Below are positions 10,650 to 23,700 of a stretch of 64,000 nucleotides of DNA, piece after piece. The first letter of the stretch is position 1; every line of letters starts with the position of its first letter. Under the pieces are notes generated by a model that was not told where the DNA came from, did not search any database, and saw nothing but the letters and a program-made list of their open reading frames with translations. Made by a program: the position numbers and the translations under genes. Source of the DNA: Paratinospora sagittata (lineage: Eukaryota; Streptophyta; Magnoliopsida; Ranunculales; Menispermaceae); NCBI GenBank assembly GCA_035771175.1, contig CM069606.1, forward strand, positions 28,167,816 through 28,231,815, in the 5' to 3' direction.

Positions 10650-11718
10650 TTGAATCTGGAGAAAAGTCAGATAGCAGGTATTTGTTTGAAGGTTGCTTCC
10701 TTATGTGGCTGTTCTATTGGACATTGGTCTTTGAGATATCTGGGGATGCCGCTAGGGGGAAATCCAAGGGCGCTTAATTTTTGGGAGTTAGTTATCCACA
10801 TAGTATCAAGAAGAATAGAGGGTGGAAGCGGGGATTCCTTTCAAAAGGTGGGAGATTGGCTTTACGAAAAGTGTGTTGGAAGCTATCCCAACATACTACA
10901 TGTTGGTATTCAAAATGCCAAAGCAAGTAGCAAGGGTAATTGAGGAAATGATGACAAAGTTTCTCTGGAGAGGATATGACGGAGGGAAAGGGGGATGCAT
11001 CATCAAATGGGCAGTAGTGCGTAGAAGAAGTGACCAAGAGGGATTGACGGTTGGGAATCTAGAGGCTAGAAACAAAGCTTTAGTGGGCGGGCAAGTGGCT
11101 GTGGCTGTTTCTCAAGGAGAAAGATTCATGGTGGGCCAAAGTTATAAGAAGTCGACATGGATTACAAGATAACTTGAGAGATGCTAGTCTGGTTTCCAAA
11201 GCAACTTATAGAAGCCCCTAGAAGTTTATCCATTCCTTGTACCCTATTTTTTCTAGCCCCATTAGACTAAAAGTGGGTAGTGGAGACACCTTTAGGTTTT
11301 GGGAAGATACATGGTGTGGTGCTGAGAGTTTCAAGTCCCTTTTCTCAAATGCGTATAGATTATCCACTAAACAAAATCTACCTATATGCTCCTTTGTGAA
11401 CCCTGCAGGAGGGAGGGATGTAGGAGGTACCTCTTGGAACTTAGGATTAGCTAAAGACCCAACAGTAAGAGAATTCCAAGATATATTAAACCTCCTAGGA
11501 TGTCTTGAAGCTGTCAACCTCCCAAGGGGAGTGATAGGGTAGCATGGTCTCCACACCACTTTGGAACCTTCACCTCCCAAAGCTTCTTCCATCACCTAAA
11601 TTCCCTACCAGAACCTTTACGCCACTTCCCACACAAATTCATATGGAGAGCTCATATACCATCAAAGGTCAAATTTTTAGGATGGGTTGTAGCGCACAGT
11701 AAACTCAACTGTGCAGAC

Positions 11719-12147
11719 ATGCTTCCAAAAAGGTTCTGGCATTGGGTAATATCTCCAAGTTGGTGCCATCTATGTAAGAGGGAGAATGAGACCACACGAC
11801 ATCTATTATTGGAATGTGACTTTACTAAACACATATGGGGAAGGTGGAGAGACAAGCTGCAATGGGATATATTTCCAAATGTAGAAAACCTATGGGAATT
11901 CCCGAACGAGGAGCTTTGTCCTGGGAAGCTAAGGGACTACTGGAGGGTAGTAATATTCACTGTCATTTGGTCTGTATGGAAGGAAAAAAATGCTAGGATT
12001 TTTTAGGATAAAGAACGGGATGATCTTGGGGTTTGGGAAAGCTCCCTTTTCCTTGCTTCATTGTGGGTTACTGTGAGTAAGCTTTCAAATGGTTTTGGGT
12101 TCAATGACTGGTTAAGGCGTTGGGAACCAATCTTATACTGTTTGTGA
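11719..12147 (+). pseudogene. LINE-B zf-RVT domain and C-terminus
   Basis: WCHLCKRENETTRHLLLEC carries the zf-RVT Cys/Cys/His/Cys pattern. It is followed by VIFTVIWSVWKEKNARIF, a stop at 12004-12006, then the same frame continues as WESSLFLASLWVTVSKLSNG and GFNDWLRRWEPILYCL to the true end. The block SLWVTVSKLSNG lets the split 3' end of LINE-E be recognised. Confidence 0.75.
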
Positions 12148-12192
12148 TCATAGCAGCAAGGACTTCTTGTCCTTGATATAATTTAGATTGTA

Positions 12193-12303
12193 CATATACA
12201 TGATATTAATATAATTTGTTTTGTTTCTTGTCAAAAAAAAACTACTACTACTACTACATATACATGATATTAATATAATTTGTTTTGTTTCTTGTAAAAA
12301 AAA
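12193..12303 (+). repeat. Tandem duplication of the LINE-B 3' terminus
   Basis: The terminal words ATATACATGATATTAATATA and TTTGTTTTGTTTCTTGT are found twice, first before the poly-A (to 12240) and again at about 12256-12303 with its own poly-A. A (CTA)n run joins them. The 3' end was therefore copied twice, as seen when a LINE reverse transcriptase re-initiates. Confidence 0.8.
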
Positions 12304-12500
12304 GAATAAAAGGTAAAAGGGGAATAAAAGTTAACAAAAAAGAATAAAAGGTAAAAGGGGAATAAAAGTTGCCAATAAATAAATAAATAAAAGGAGCAAA
12401 GTTACCAAAAAAATAAAATAAAAGGGGGTTAAAAGTTACCAAATAAATAAATAAATAAATAAAAGGGGCTGAAAATTACCAAAAAAGAAGGGAGCTGAAA
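12304..12500. repeat. Degenerate AT-rich minisatellite
   Basis: Units of the type AAAGAATAAAAGG.AAAAGG and GTTACCAAAAAAATAAAA repeat several times with variation, mixed with (AAAT)n. The same words occur before LINE-B at 10025-10055, so this was the target region of that insertion. Confidence 0.7.
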
Positions 12501-13969
12501 ATGATAAAAAAGAATAATTCTTAAAATAAGTTTTACATTTACCAGCATTACAAAAGAAATCTTTTAATCCATTTTTACCTAATTACCTATAAATGTATTT
12601 TTTATACAAATTTATTTGACGATTTTATATTGAAAGTAGTGGGTAATTTAAGAATTAATGATAAATGTAGCACACCGTGACTTTGTGAATTAAGAAGTTT
12701 TGACTTTTAAATAGTATAGATTTTGGTTTAGAATAAACAAAATAGACTGGTATTAATAGTAGTAGGGGAATAGGGGGAAGCATTAGGGTCAAGAGAAGAT
12801 GACAAGTTCTTATTTTGGAAGAAACAAAATAGATAGGTATTAATAATAGTACTTAGTAAGGGGATAGGAGCGAAGCATTGAGACCAAGAGAAGAGGACAA
12901 GTTGTTCCCAAGAAAATGGCTTCTAATGGCTATATACAAGATTACCCCAACCTCTAAGCCACTCATTGAGACTATATCCTTGAAAGCCATTGATAACAAT
13001 ATGTTTATTGTTTTTAGAGCATGCCTATTATTTTTATCTAGGCTTTAGTTACTTTTAGGAACTTCGGCACTTTCTATCACTATAGTTAGTATTCTATTCC
13101 ATTTAGGTTTGTTGTTTTAGTGTAAATTAGGGATTGGCCTTTAGGAAGGACAACTAATTCAATTTCGAGAAATCTCTCTTGAAGAAAGAAAATCTTTTGC
13201 TTGTTTGATTTATTTTTTCATGCTTCGACAAACAAATATACATAAACTAGTCTCCATATTACTCAACCCTTCATTACATTCCTTCATTGTCTTCATGGAA
13301 TATTATTTCCTAGCAATTACATAAAAGTCATCTAGATTAAGGACCCTTTAAATTACTTTAGGTTCATTAAATACTTGATGTTTGAATGCAGTAGACTAGA
13401 CCACTTGTTTGAGAAATTTCCTTTCAAGAAATGGGAGATTAAGCATGCTTGGTGCCTAGTGGTAGCTTGTTGGAGGCTATCACTTACCCTATGTCCATTC
13501 TTGTATTTGTAGAATTCAAATTATCTTTTCCTATTATCTATTCTCTAATTAAATTAGAATTAAGAAACCTACTATGATGAGATTACATGTGGCTTATTTT
13601 TTACTATAATTCCTGTGAAGGGAGATTCTTGATTGAATAGGTTGTTATTTGGTCAATCTTAACAAACTATGTGGGTTGAATTGACGTCTCCCTCTTCCTC
13701 ATGGTTTGACAAATACAAATTTCGTTATCCCTGAAATTCCTCTCTTCTATTGTTTGAGGTAGTATTGTATGTCCTTGTAAAGTGCTTTGAAGCATTACTG
13801 ATATTTAAAAGTGGTAGATCAAGTTTTCTAGTTGTGTTTGGTATCAATTTCTTCGATTTTTTTATGGAATTTGGCTTCTTGTATAACATTTATGTTTCTA
13901 CCCTTGAAATATTCAAGTAATCCTGTATTCTACATTTATTGATGTGGCAAAATGTACACTGGGAAACAG
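12501..13969. other. Presumed DnaJ intron or upstream sequence; nothing recognised
   Basis: I searched for a J-domain exon (HPD motif, YDVLGV-type start) on the plus strand and saw none. Two similar AT-rich words (AAACAAAATAGA.AGGTATTAATA) repeat near 12736 and 12825. No transposon border was recognised. Confidence 0.4.
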
Positions 13970-14790
13970 TTCTTCAAAGACTTCTTCAGACAAAAAGGAT
14001 TTGGAGGACAAGATGTCAAGGTTCTAATCTACCCATATTTGTTGAGAGGTTTCTATGAGCTTGTTGCCAATTTTTTTTATCTTACTTGTCATTTACTTAT
14101 TTCGATCTCCATAGGTTAGTCTTGAGTTATCTTTCATGGAAGCTGTCCAGGGATGCTCCAAAACTGTGACTGTTCAAACTGCTTTACCTTGTGAAGCTTG
14201 TGGTATGAGGATTGCCTCTTTACTTGTAGAAGTTTAGGTTCCATTTGGTTTGTGATTTAATTACAGTTTTCTGCATCCCAAATAGTAGTAACGCAAAAAG
14301 TGTGTTTCTTTGTTCAAATCTGAAAACAGTTTTATAAGAGTTTACTTAAAGAACAGCTTGTTTTCTGAAAATGATTAAAAGTTTTTTGAATTTTCATTTT
14401 TGGATTGCATCCCTGTTTTCAAATCACAAACCAAATGCAGCCTTACTTTTCAGAAAAGTTTTTTTTTAATTCATTACTTTATTTTATTTATATTATGCGA
14501 TTGTGTACAAGATTGTCCTATCTTTTTTTGTTAACACTTAATAGTTTTGCGGAACCATCTTTGTAGGTGGATCAGGTGTTCCTCCTGGAGTCCGGCCTGA
14601 AACTTGTAAGGCTTGTAGAGGTTCTGGAATGGTCAGCTCTCTATAAACATAATCTTTTTGTTGACTTACATTTTTTGTTCACAATTAATAAATTGTTGTT
14701 TTACCAAATTTGCAGATTTTTATGCAGAGGGGTCCTTTTAGGTTGCAGTCCACCTGTACTCAGTGTGGTGGAACTGGAAAAACTGTTACG
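13970..14790 (+). CDS. GFA2: GFA2-type DnaJ: exon cluster 1 (linker and three zinc motifs)
   Basis: Four exons are separated by short introns (94, 364 and 84 bp). Exon 2 is 88 bp and ends one base into the Gly codon of CEACG; exon 3 completes it and ends after GSGM; exon 4 encodes [25 protein letters not shown]. Three of the four CxxCxGxG motifs are here and intact. Donors are GTTCTA, GTATGA, GTCAGC and GTATAA; the last opens the 14.3-kb intron. Confidence 0.88.
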
Positions 14791-17700
14791 GTATAACATC
14801 ATTAATTTACCATATCAATAGCATTTGGCATACATTGAAAATAACTTGCTCTTTTTGTGTAGGCGTGTCATAAACCTTGTCACTAGACAAACTTATGTAG
14901 GCATTTATGGTGTTTTGTCTTCATATTCTCTTCATGATAATTGTGCTTTAACTGAACTTTCACAATATAGGTGTGATCTATGGTTGCTTGTTTAGTTATG
15001 TCAAAGAAAATGAGATTGTTTTGCAATAGGATATAATGGCGAATGGTTCTTTATAAATATTCATTAGATTAGAGTTTATGCTTCATCTATTGCCAGGCAC
15101 TATGTTTTGGTGCTAGCTTTTCCAGTGGAAATGCATGATTGTCATTACAATTGATGCTGTAAATATTGGAATCTCATTCAGTTGGGTTAGAATATATACT
15201 TAAAATGTGGAATGGTGAAATTAATAATACTTTGTCCAGTCTTAAACATCTAAGATACAGATTGCTAACTGTTTTATTGCTCATCTCTTATGAATTTGTT
15301 TGTATAAAAAGCACAAACAGATGGGGACTGGAAAATCTGTCCAAAAATCTCTATAGGAAAGTATCTTCTCTCACCTAAAACTGAAGTTCTTCCATCAGCT
15401 ACAAATTTTAGGGAGAAGATCCCCATAGCTGGTGCTGGTTACATGCTTAGATTGTCAAGTTAACAAGCACCATGGTCTCATCAAAAGTCTTGGTTAAATT
15501 TTTTTTTTCTTTGAATTGCGTTGGTGGTCAAGTTATCTATTGTTACTTGTTATGGGGTTACATTATCTATAGTTGTAAAACCATCCACTGTTTCTTTTAA
15601 GGTTCTCAAACAAGAATATAGTTGTAGGAGCTAGGGGTGTAAGCAAACTTGACCACCTGACCCGACCGGACCAAACCCAACCATTCTAGAATGGGTTGGG
15701 TTGGGTTTACGTTATAGGTCAGGTTGGTTGGGTCGTTTTTAATAAACCCGACCTACTTGAGTTAGGTTTCGGGTTTCGACCCAACTTTAAAATTATGGCC
15801 ATTTGGGGCTTCTAAGTTAACTTAGTTAAGAATGCCCCCCTACACACCCTTAGATTGTGGTTGAAGAGTTGACTCTTGATTGAATGGAGTTGGGGGGTGA
15901 AGAGGATGCATTTATAGAGGGGGAGTGACTTCTTTCATTCTCTCTTCTTCTTTTTTTTGTCCAATGTGGGACTAACTGAAAAGGCTTCCTCCTCCAACTC
16001 TAGCAATTTGTGATTTATGATATTCATAGATTGACGATTATGGTTTATGATATGCATAGATAATAGCATATATAATGTAATTAGTTATTTATTTCAGTTT
16101 TTGGGTAACCTAGCTATGTTCTTCAATTACAAATAAACCATAGGTGGTGCATTTGTAACATGGGGAGATGCATCTAATTACAAGCTGGGTAGTATTTATA
16201 ATTTTCCTATGAAAATGTATTTATATAATTTTGTAGTTTAAAAAGTTGATTATTAATTACTCTATTAATAATGCATTTAACTATAAGTGAAGAATGTTTT
16301 GTGCACCACTTATATTTATCAAAGAAGGTCTACTTAAGTAATGAACAGTCAGATGTGAACATTTTATTATAAACTAAGAATAAAATTCAAACTAAATAAA
16401 AAAGAAGAAATGCATACATCTTAGAGATGATGTTTTAAAAGTTAGATTGCATATTCTCAGAAATTATTGTCCATATTTCGTATAACTAGTTATATAACTC
16501 CAAAAATAATGTAATGAATTAAAGCGTTGTTACATTAATATATATACTTGATTGGGTTTAAATTCAAACATGAAAATAAATCCTCCATTGGTGATGGGGA
16601 GCTTATCACTTAGAAAATCTTCTTATTTCTCATCTCTTAACTATTATATCATTGAAAACTGTCACATTTGAAATTATTATATCATCTCTAATTATATCTT
16701 TATTATTATATCATGCTAGCATGCATGCATACATACATACATACATATATAAGTTACTCAAAAATTAATTTTAATTTTCTCCATTACTAGTTATATAAAC
16801 CCAAAGTTAAGGTAATGAATTAAAGTGTTATGTTGTTACATTTATATGTATACTTGATAGAGTTTGAGTTCAAACATGAAAATAAATCTTCTAATTAGTG
16901 ATGGGGAGCTTAAAACCTAAAAATTTCTTTCATTTCTCATATCTTGATTATTATATCTTTGGAAATTACTTGATTTTATATTATTTTATCATCTTCAATT
17001 ATTACATCGAAGGTTTAAAAAAGCGTGAGGTGTAATTGAGGCGGTTTGCGTTCATGAGGCGAGGTGTAAGCCTCGAGGCGCTATGAGGCCTAAGCCTCAC
17101 ATATTTTTTTAAAAAAAAACGAAAGATAGTATGTATGTATTTATGGTATAATCGTAAAATTTGTACAAAGAAAAACAGTAACAACATCTCCCTATATGGA
17201 TACAATATTACCCCATCCTCAAAGCCACTCCCCTGGAGGATAACCCCTAGACAATGGACTATTTGCAATCTAAAAAAATGCTAGCATTTGAGATTTCTCC
17301 CATACACTAGCTGCTGGGCAAAACTCATCGTGAAAGACTATTGTTTCTCTCTTTCCAAAGAGGCCAACCGCCAAACATGCCACCCTCCAGTGATCTTGCC
17401 ACAGGGGCTAAATAGGGTTCATAAAAGAAAAAATATCAATGAACTCCTCCATAAAGTCTCCACACATGACCGGGAAGTGATAACACTGTCGAGCCCACAC
17501 CTCCCTAGTTAAAAGACACTGCCAACAAATGTGCCTTACATACTCAACGGCAAGCAATTCGATTTCTATAGCAGTAGATCCCATGGATAAAGATCCAGAT
17601 CAGGTTATAAGAGTAGCGATCAATTTGAATTCTTTTTTCTTCGAATATTTCATGTAAGAAGAATGTATAACAAAAAAATCCTTTTGAAAAAAGAATATCC

Positions 17701-20700
17701 AATTTTTCCCTAGGAATACTTTCTGCAATTCACAATTTCATACGTGGCAATTCTCCCAAGAATCCGCATGAATTGGATTTTTTGAGGAACATATCGAGAG
17801 AGAAGCGAGCATTAGCTCTCCTTGAAAAGGAGGGATCCAGCCACACCTCCAATCACCAAACCCTTTTTTGAGAAGAACATAATCAAGAAAGAGCCAATTA
17901 ACCGAGTCATAGGCCTTAGCGAAGTCGATTTTCAGTACAAGTTCTTTCCTCCCATTGCTGCGGTAATCCTCAACAACTTCGTTGGCAATGACAATGGCTT
18001 CCGTAATGTGTCTTCCTTGTACGAAGGCCATTTGAGTTTCCGATACTGTGGTGAATAACTTCCTTTAATCTTCTCGCCAAAATCTTGGCAATTATCTTGT
18101 AGAGGCTTGTAGTTAGACTGATAGGTTGAAAGTCAGTGACCCTTTTGGAGTTGGATTTCTTCGAAATAAGGCTTATATACGTCTCATTGACGTTCCCGTT
18201 GACCACACTTGTCCTATGAAACTCCCCCATGACTTTGACCAGGTCATTACGTAACATTTGCCAGTTCTTTTGAAAGAAAAGCATTGTGAAACCGTCAGGG
18301 CCCGGGGCCTTCTCAACTTCATAGCTGAAGACTGCATCCTTGATTTCGTCAACCTCAAATGGTCTTTCCAGCCACACTTTATGCTCCTCAGATAATGGTC
18401 TCTAATCAATACCCTCAAGACCCCATGACTCACCTTCAACAACACTATAGAAGGAGTGAACGTGACTTATGATTTCCTGGGAAATCTCCACATTCCTTCA
18501 ATAAGATTCCCATTTGAATCTTCCAGCTTATTGATGCAGGCCTTTGCACGCCTTAAGCTCAACGTCCTGTGGAAAAACTTGGAATTCATGTCCCCCTCCT
18601 TGGTCCATTTTAGCTTGGCCTTTTGTCTTGCAACCCTTTCCAATCTACAGTCAATGCCTTGGATTTCTGCAAGCTGCTGATTCCTTTGGGACTAAAGGGC
18701 TGATGACCACTGCACCTTGCCCATCCGCCCATCCAAGTTTTTCAAAGAGCTGAGTAAATTGCTTCTACAAGACCTGTCCCTATCAGCATTGCTCTTGCTC
18801 CATTCCTTAAGTTTATCCTTAATGAACTTCAACTTCTGTTGGAATTTGAAACCTTCCCAAGCAACAACAGTGCATTGCCCTCACCAAACCTCCAACAACT
18901 TTTACCAAGACCTGGGTTTCCAAACTAGATGTGCTCAAAACGAAAAGGAGTGGGCCCCCAAGATCCAAGATCAATATTCATTGTTAAAGGCCAATGATCA
19001 GAAACCATACAGATATCCACTTCCTGCTTAGAGATAGGATAAAGCTGATCCCATCGTGCCGCCATCATGAATCTGTCCAGTCTGCAGCAGGTTGACTGAT
19101 CCCTTCCATTTGTCCAAGTGAAGTCATGATTGAGCAACGGAGGATTATGCAATTGTTGCTCATCAATCAAGGAATCGAACTCCCTCATATCACTAATGAA
19201 GACAAATCCATTAGACTTATCATTCGAGCTCCTAATAACATTAAAATCTCCTGCCAGACCCCAACACGGGCTGCAAAGAGACCCCAGTCCTGATAATTCA
19301 TCCCAGAACAGAGGCCTGTCACTAAGGCTGCATGGTCCGTACACCCTAGTAAACCACCATTCCGGCCTGTCCCCATCCTTCAATTGGATAGAAATTGAGA
19401 AGTTCCCAATGATGTAGTCGAGCACTTCAATCTTCCTCACGTCCCATGCAACCAGTAAACCACCTGCTGTCTTGATAGGAGGCATAAAGATCCAGTCCAG
19501 GAACGTAGATTGCCATACAACTCCCATCAAGGATCTGTCCATTTCAGTTCTTTTAACCTCCTGAAGCAGAATCATGTCCGGCTTAAAAGAGCCAATCATT
19601 TGCTTAATGGCTCTCTGCTTTGATTTGGAGCCACAACTCCAAACGTTCCATGAAATCATCTTCATAAGAACCATGCCACCCAACCACCACCACAACACAT
19701 CATGGTCTTGCAGCGAGCACAAAGTGACCCCTGGCCACAGGTTTTGGTGCCATGAGAGACTTCAGGGGAACAAGTCTGACATCCATCTTCTTTAGAAACC
19801 TTGCAATCTCAACATAAGTCGACATGTACTTCCGACTCTTCGAAGCCTTCGAACATTCAGCATGAACATCACTTCGAACTGTCGTTGATCATCTCCAGTT
19901 GATCCTAGTCACCTCCTCCCTCAGGGTATGTGAATTGGAGAGAGAATGTTATTTTCCGGTGAATGATTATTATCATTATTGATTATAACCAAAGAACGTA
20001 CCTTATGGTCGTTGAGTCTCCATTCGTGCTTCCATTGCCTCCTCATCTTCGACTTCATCTGCCCAGCGCTTCACTCTTCTTTCTCCTGCAACCATCGCTT
20101 GGTTCTTGGACGAGTTGTCTTCATGGCTGCTGTCGTCATCGATGATTGTCTCCAACACCTTTTCATCATTAGTGCTAAGAGCCTCCACTCAATATGTCTC
20201 CGACGATGGCCAGCCCTCTAGCTTCCAGCGGTCAGTCCTCCTATAAGCTCGTAGAGATCCTCTTCCATTCTTCGTAGATCATATTTTATAAACCTTGAGG
20301 GTGGGCTTCCTTATTTGAACTTGGGAGCATCACTGAGTTTATCTCTCGGGCTGGGCCTTCATTTAAAGTCTTCGCTCCTGGACTCAATCCCGAAATAGAT
20401 CTCAGCCTGTCTTTAGTAACATGGGCCTGTTTCTCTTTGGCATTCTTCTTGGATGGGCTTTGACCATCCTGGCCCACTGGTACTGCACCCCAGCCGAGTG
20501 TAGATCTTTGTTTTGGGCCCAGCCAATTGGCCCACCTCCTAAATTTGGGTATATTATAGAAGGAAAAAGAAAACGACGTCACGTGCTGAGCCTAAGAAGA
20601 GTCGTGTGAAACATGACAGTTGGAAATTGGAGGGCTTGCCTTCAACTGCAACAGACCAGGAGGACCCTTCAAGTTCAGATCGGGATCGTGTGACTGACTC

Positions 20701-23700
20701 ATTGTTGGTGGATGAGAGCAGCTGCGAGGAGAGGGATCAGTTGGAGATGCCGACGGACCCTCAAGCTTTAAGGAGATGCTGAGCAGACATGATCGAGGAA
20801 GATGAAATCAATGAACCTGAGGCATCTAGAGCTCCTGTTAAGGTACGATCTCTAATTTTGACTAATTGTGGTTCACATATGCTCTCTCCCTCCCCCAAAC
20901 CTTCCCACCTCTACCAATCACATCTTCCTACACCCAAATCTGGCAATCCCATGGCATTACAAGCAACCAAGGGGCAGCTTGGTAAAATGGCTTGAGACAG
21001 AATTATGGAAGAGAAATATTTCTCCACATACACTGAGATTGCCAGATTTCTGGAGACAATGGACATCAGACTACTTCAGGTGGCAAAGAACACTTGAATC
21101 CAAGTTGGCAGATTTGTTCACAACAATATATCATCATAAGCTCTGGTGAAGAAGGTGGGCTGGGGCATGTTTAGTTTCATCATGAAGATCTTATCTTGGA
21201 ATATAAGGGGTTGTGGTTCGAAAGCAAAACAAAGGGATATCAAGAAGGTGTTAGGCTCTTCAAAACCAGACATAGCCATCTTGCAGGAGGTGAAAAGAAT
21301 GGAGGTTGACAGGTTGACAATTAAGGCTCTGTGGCAGTCAAGATTCATGGACTGGTGTCTCCTTCCTGCTGACAGCACGACTGGGGACATTTTAATTTTT
21401 TGGATTCTAGGAAAGTGGAGATAATGGAAACAATATATGGGAACTGTTAAAATAATAAAAGACACAAAGATATAACGTAGTTCGGCTTTATGGCCTACAT
21501 CCACGGGAGAAGAGAAAGGATCTTTATTCTTGTGTAATGTCTTAATGGAGGGACTCCATATATATAGACATACAGGGCTATGTACTTATGGCTACATTTA
21601 TAATTTTAGTAACTGCTATATTCCTTAAAGGAAATAAATCCTTAAGAAAATAATTCTGTACAGGAAACATATCTATCAACAATAGGAAACAAATCTCAAC
21701 AGGAACTTCTCTCTTTCCATTAAAATAAAGGATGGAGATAACCCTCCCTGGTGGCTCACCGGAGTTTATGGTCCAAATACACACCAAGACAGACAATCTG
21801 GGATGAGTTAGCAACTCTTGGTGGTTTATGCACTCCCAAATGGGGTGTTGGAGGTGATTTCAACGTAATCAGATTTATGTCTGAAAAGACAAGGTTCTCC
21901 TCACTGTCAACAAGCATGAAGGATTTCGACAACCTAATCAATGAGATGCAACTAAGAGATCCAACATTGCTAAACCAGAAATACACATGGACTAATGGCA
22001 GTGAACTGCCCACATGATGTAGATTGGATAGGTTCCTTCTAGACAAAGATTGGGAAGAGTTGTATCAAATGAGCAGACAGGAGACTGAAGTTAGACTTAC
22101 CTCTGATCACTGGCCAATTACTTTGAATTCATCATCAGAAAAGTGGGGACCAATGCCTTTCAAATTCGAGCATGTATGGCTCTCATACAAGGACTTCGAT
22201 CAATTAGTTAGGCAATGGTGGACTCAAAATTCATTCCAAGGATGGGAAGGCTACAAATTCAAGAGCAAGCTGAAATTCTTGAAAGCCAAAATTAAAGATT
22301 GGAGTAGGAATTTCTTTGAACAAGACTAACAAAATAGGAAGGAATTGCTGCAAGAATTAAATGCACTCGACAAGCATTGGGGTGATGCAACCTGGTCCAC
22401 TGAAGACAGATCTAAAAGAGCATAAATCATGGGGAAAATTCATTCTATCAATGTTCGTGAAGATAGAGTGGCTGCACAAAAAGCAAAGATAAAATGGGCC
22501 AAGGAGGGGGATGGCAACACTAAATATTTCCATAGAATGTTGAGACAAAGAAGGGCAAGAACAATAATATCCAAACTGGAACTGGGTGAAGGGACATTGC
22601 TGGAATCTGAAGATGGGATTGTCAAGGAAATAACTGATCATTTCCAAAATCTATTGACTGATGCGAATTATCAAACATGGGGCATCGATGGTATTAATTG
22701 GAACTGCATTGGTGAGGAGCTGAGTTTATGGCTGGAAGCCTGGAAAGACCTTTTGAGGAAGATGAAATCAAACAGGTTGTATTTAGCTGGGATGGTAAAA
22801 AGGCACCTGGTCCAGATGGCTTCACCTTGACCTTTTTTTCTAAAATTCTAGGACCTAATAAAGAAGGATCTTCTAAAGGTTATGCATGAGTTTCATAATT
22901 CAAGAGTAGTCAACAGGAGCACTAATGAAACATATATAAGCCTAATCCTGAAGAAGCTCAGTCCTGAAAAGGTTGGAGATTTTAGACCAATCAGCCTAAC
23001 AATCAGTCTTTACAAATCATTGCAAAAACCCGGGCAAAAAGACTGCAGAAAGTAATCCACAACATTGTGGTTGAAACTCAGATGGCATTTGTTCGAAATA
23101 GACAAATCACAGATGCTATTCTTATTGCCAATGAAGCTGTGGAGGAGTACAGACAAAAAGACAAAGATGGATTACTATTGAAGATAGATTTTACCAAGGC
23201 TCATGACTTAGTAAGATGGGATTTTCTAGGCTTTGTGATGCAGAGGAAGGGGTTTGGAAACAAATGGAGACAATGGATAAGAGGGTGCTTAAACACTGTT
23301 TCATTCTCAGTCTTTGTTAATGGTAAACCAGGGGTAAATTTGATGGGTCCAAAGGTTTAAGGCAAGGGCACCCATTATCCCCGTTTCTCTATACACTAGT
23401 GGCCGACTCTTTGGATGGGTTAATAAACAAGGCCATGGAGAAAGGGCTGATCAGTGATTTTAAGATTGGGGTTGATCATATCCAGTTATCAAACTTACTG
23501 TTTGTAGATGATTGCATATTCTTGCTGGATAATGATATGGTAAACTTGGACAATACAACGAAGGTGATAAAATTTTTGTTTCATATCTGACCTCAACATC
23601 AATTTATCAAAAAGCAAACTTGTGGGTATTAACATAGAGGAGGACTAGGTCAATGGTTTGACATCAGATATTGGGTGTTTTGTGAATCAGTGGCCAATCA

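Larger units (their letters stand above)
10050..12240 (+). mobile_element. LINE-B: 5'-truncated L1-type retrotransposon
   Basis: It begins within the RT fingers (ITLISKKVNSKKVTNYRPIS, from about 10100), loses the segment carrying the first catalytic aspartate (jump near 10290-10330), then has QFADDCLFF (FADD catalytic box, about 10552), the thumb, FRFWEDTWCG near 11300 and the zf-RVT region. It ends with a protein stop near 12147 and the tail TTTCTTGTCAAAAAAAA at 12224-12240. Frame changes occur at about 10290, 10640, 10940 and 11540. Poly-purine sequence AAAAAAGAATAAAAGG lies on both sides (10028 and 12296), plausibly its target duplication. Confidence 0.88.
17285..19760 (-). mobile_element. 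LINE-C: L1-type retrotransposon on the minus strand
   Basis: Reading leftwards from about 19740: a nearly complete endonuclease, then linker sequence with many breaks (18925-18450), the RT fingers (to 17740, one frame change near 18030), a foreign insert-like segment (17560-17848) replacing the palm and thumb, and the zf-RVT region ([10 protein letters not shown], near 17520). It lies in DnaJ intron 4, antisense to the gene. It is non-functional because the RT palm is missing. Confidence 0.85.

Noticed and set aside
11218..11595. Minus-strand frame of 125 codons
   Set aside because: It is antisense to LINE-B coding sequence and has no recognisable content.
12501..13969. Search for J-domain exons of the DnaJ gene
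   Set aside because: No HPD motif or YDVLGV-like start was seen on the plus strand. They are probably left of the window; I do not claim the gene lacks them.
19130..19417. Plus-strand frame of 95 codons
   Set aside because: Antisense shadow of the LINE-C endonuclease.
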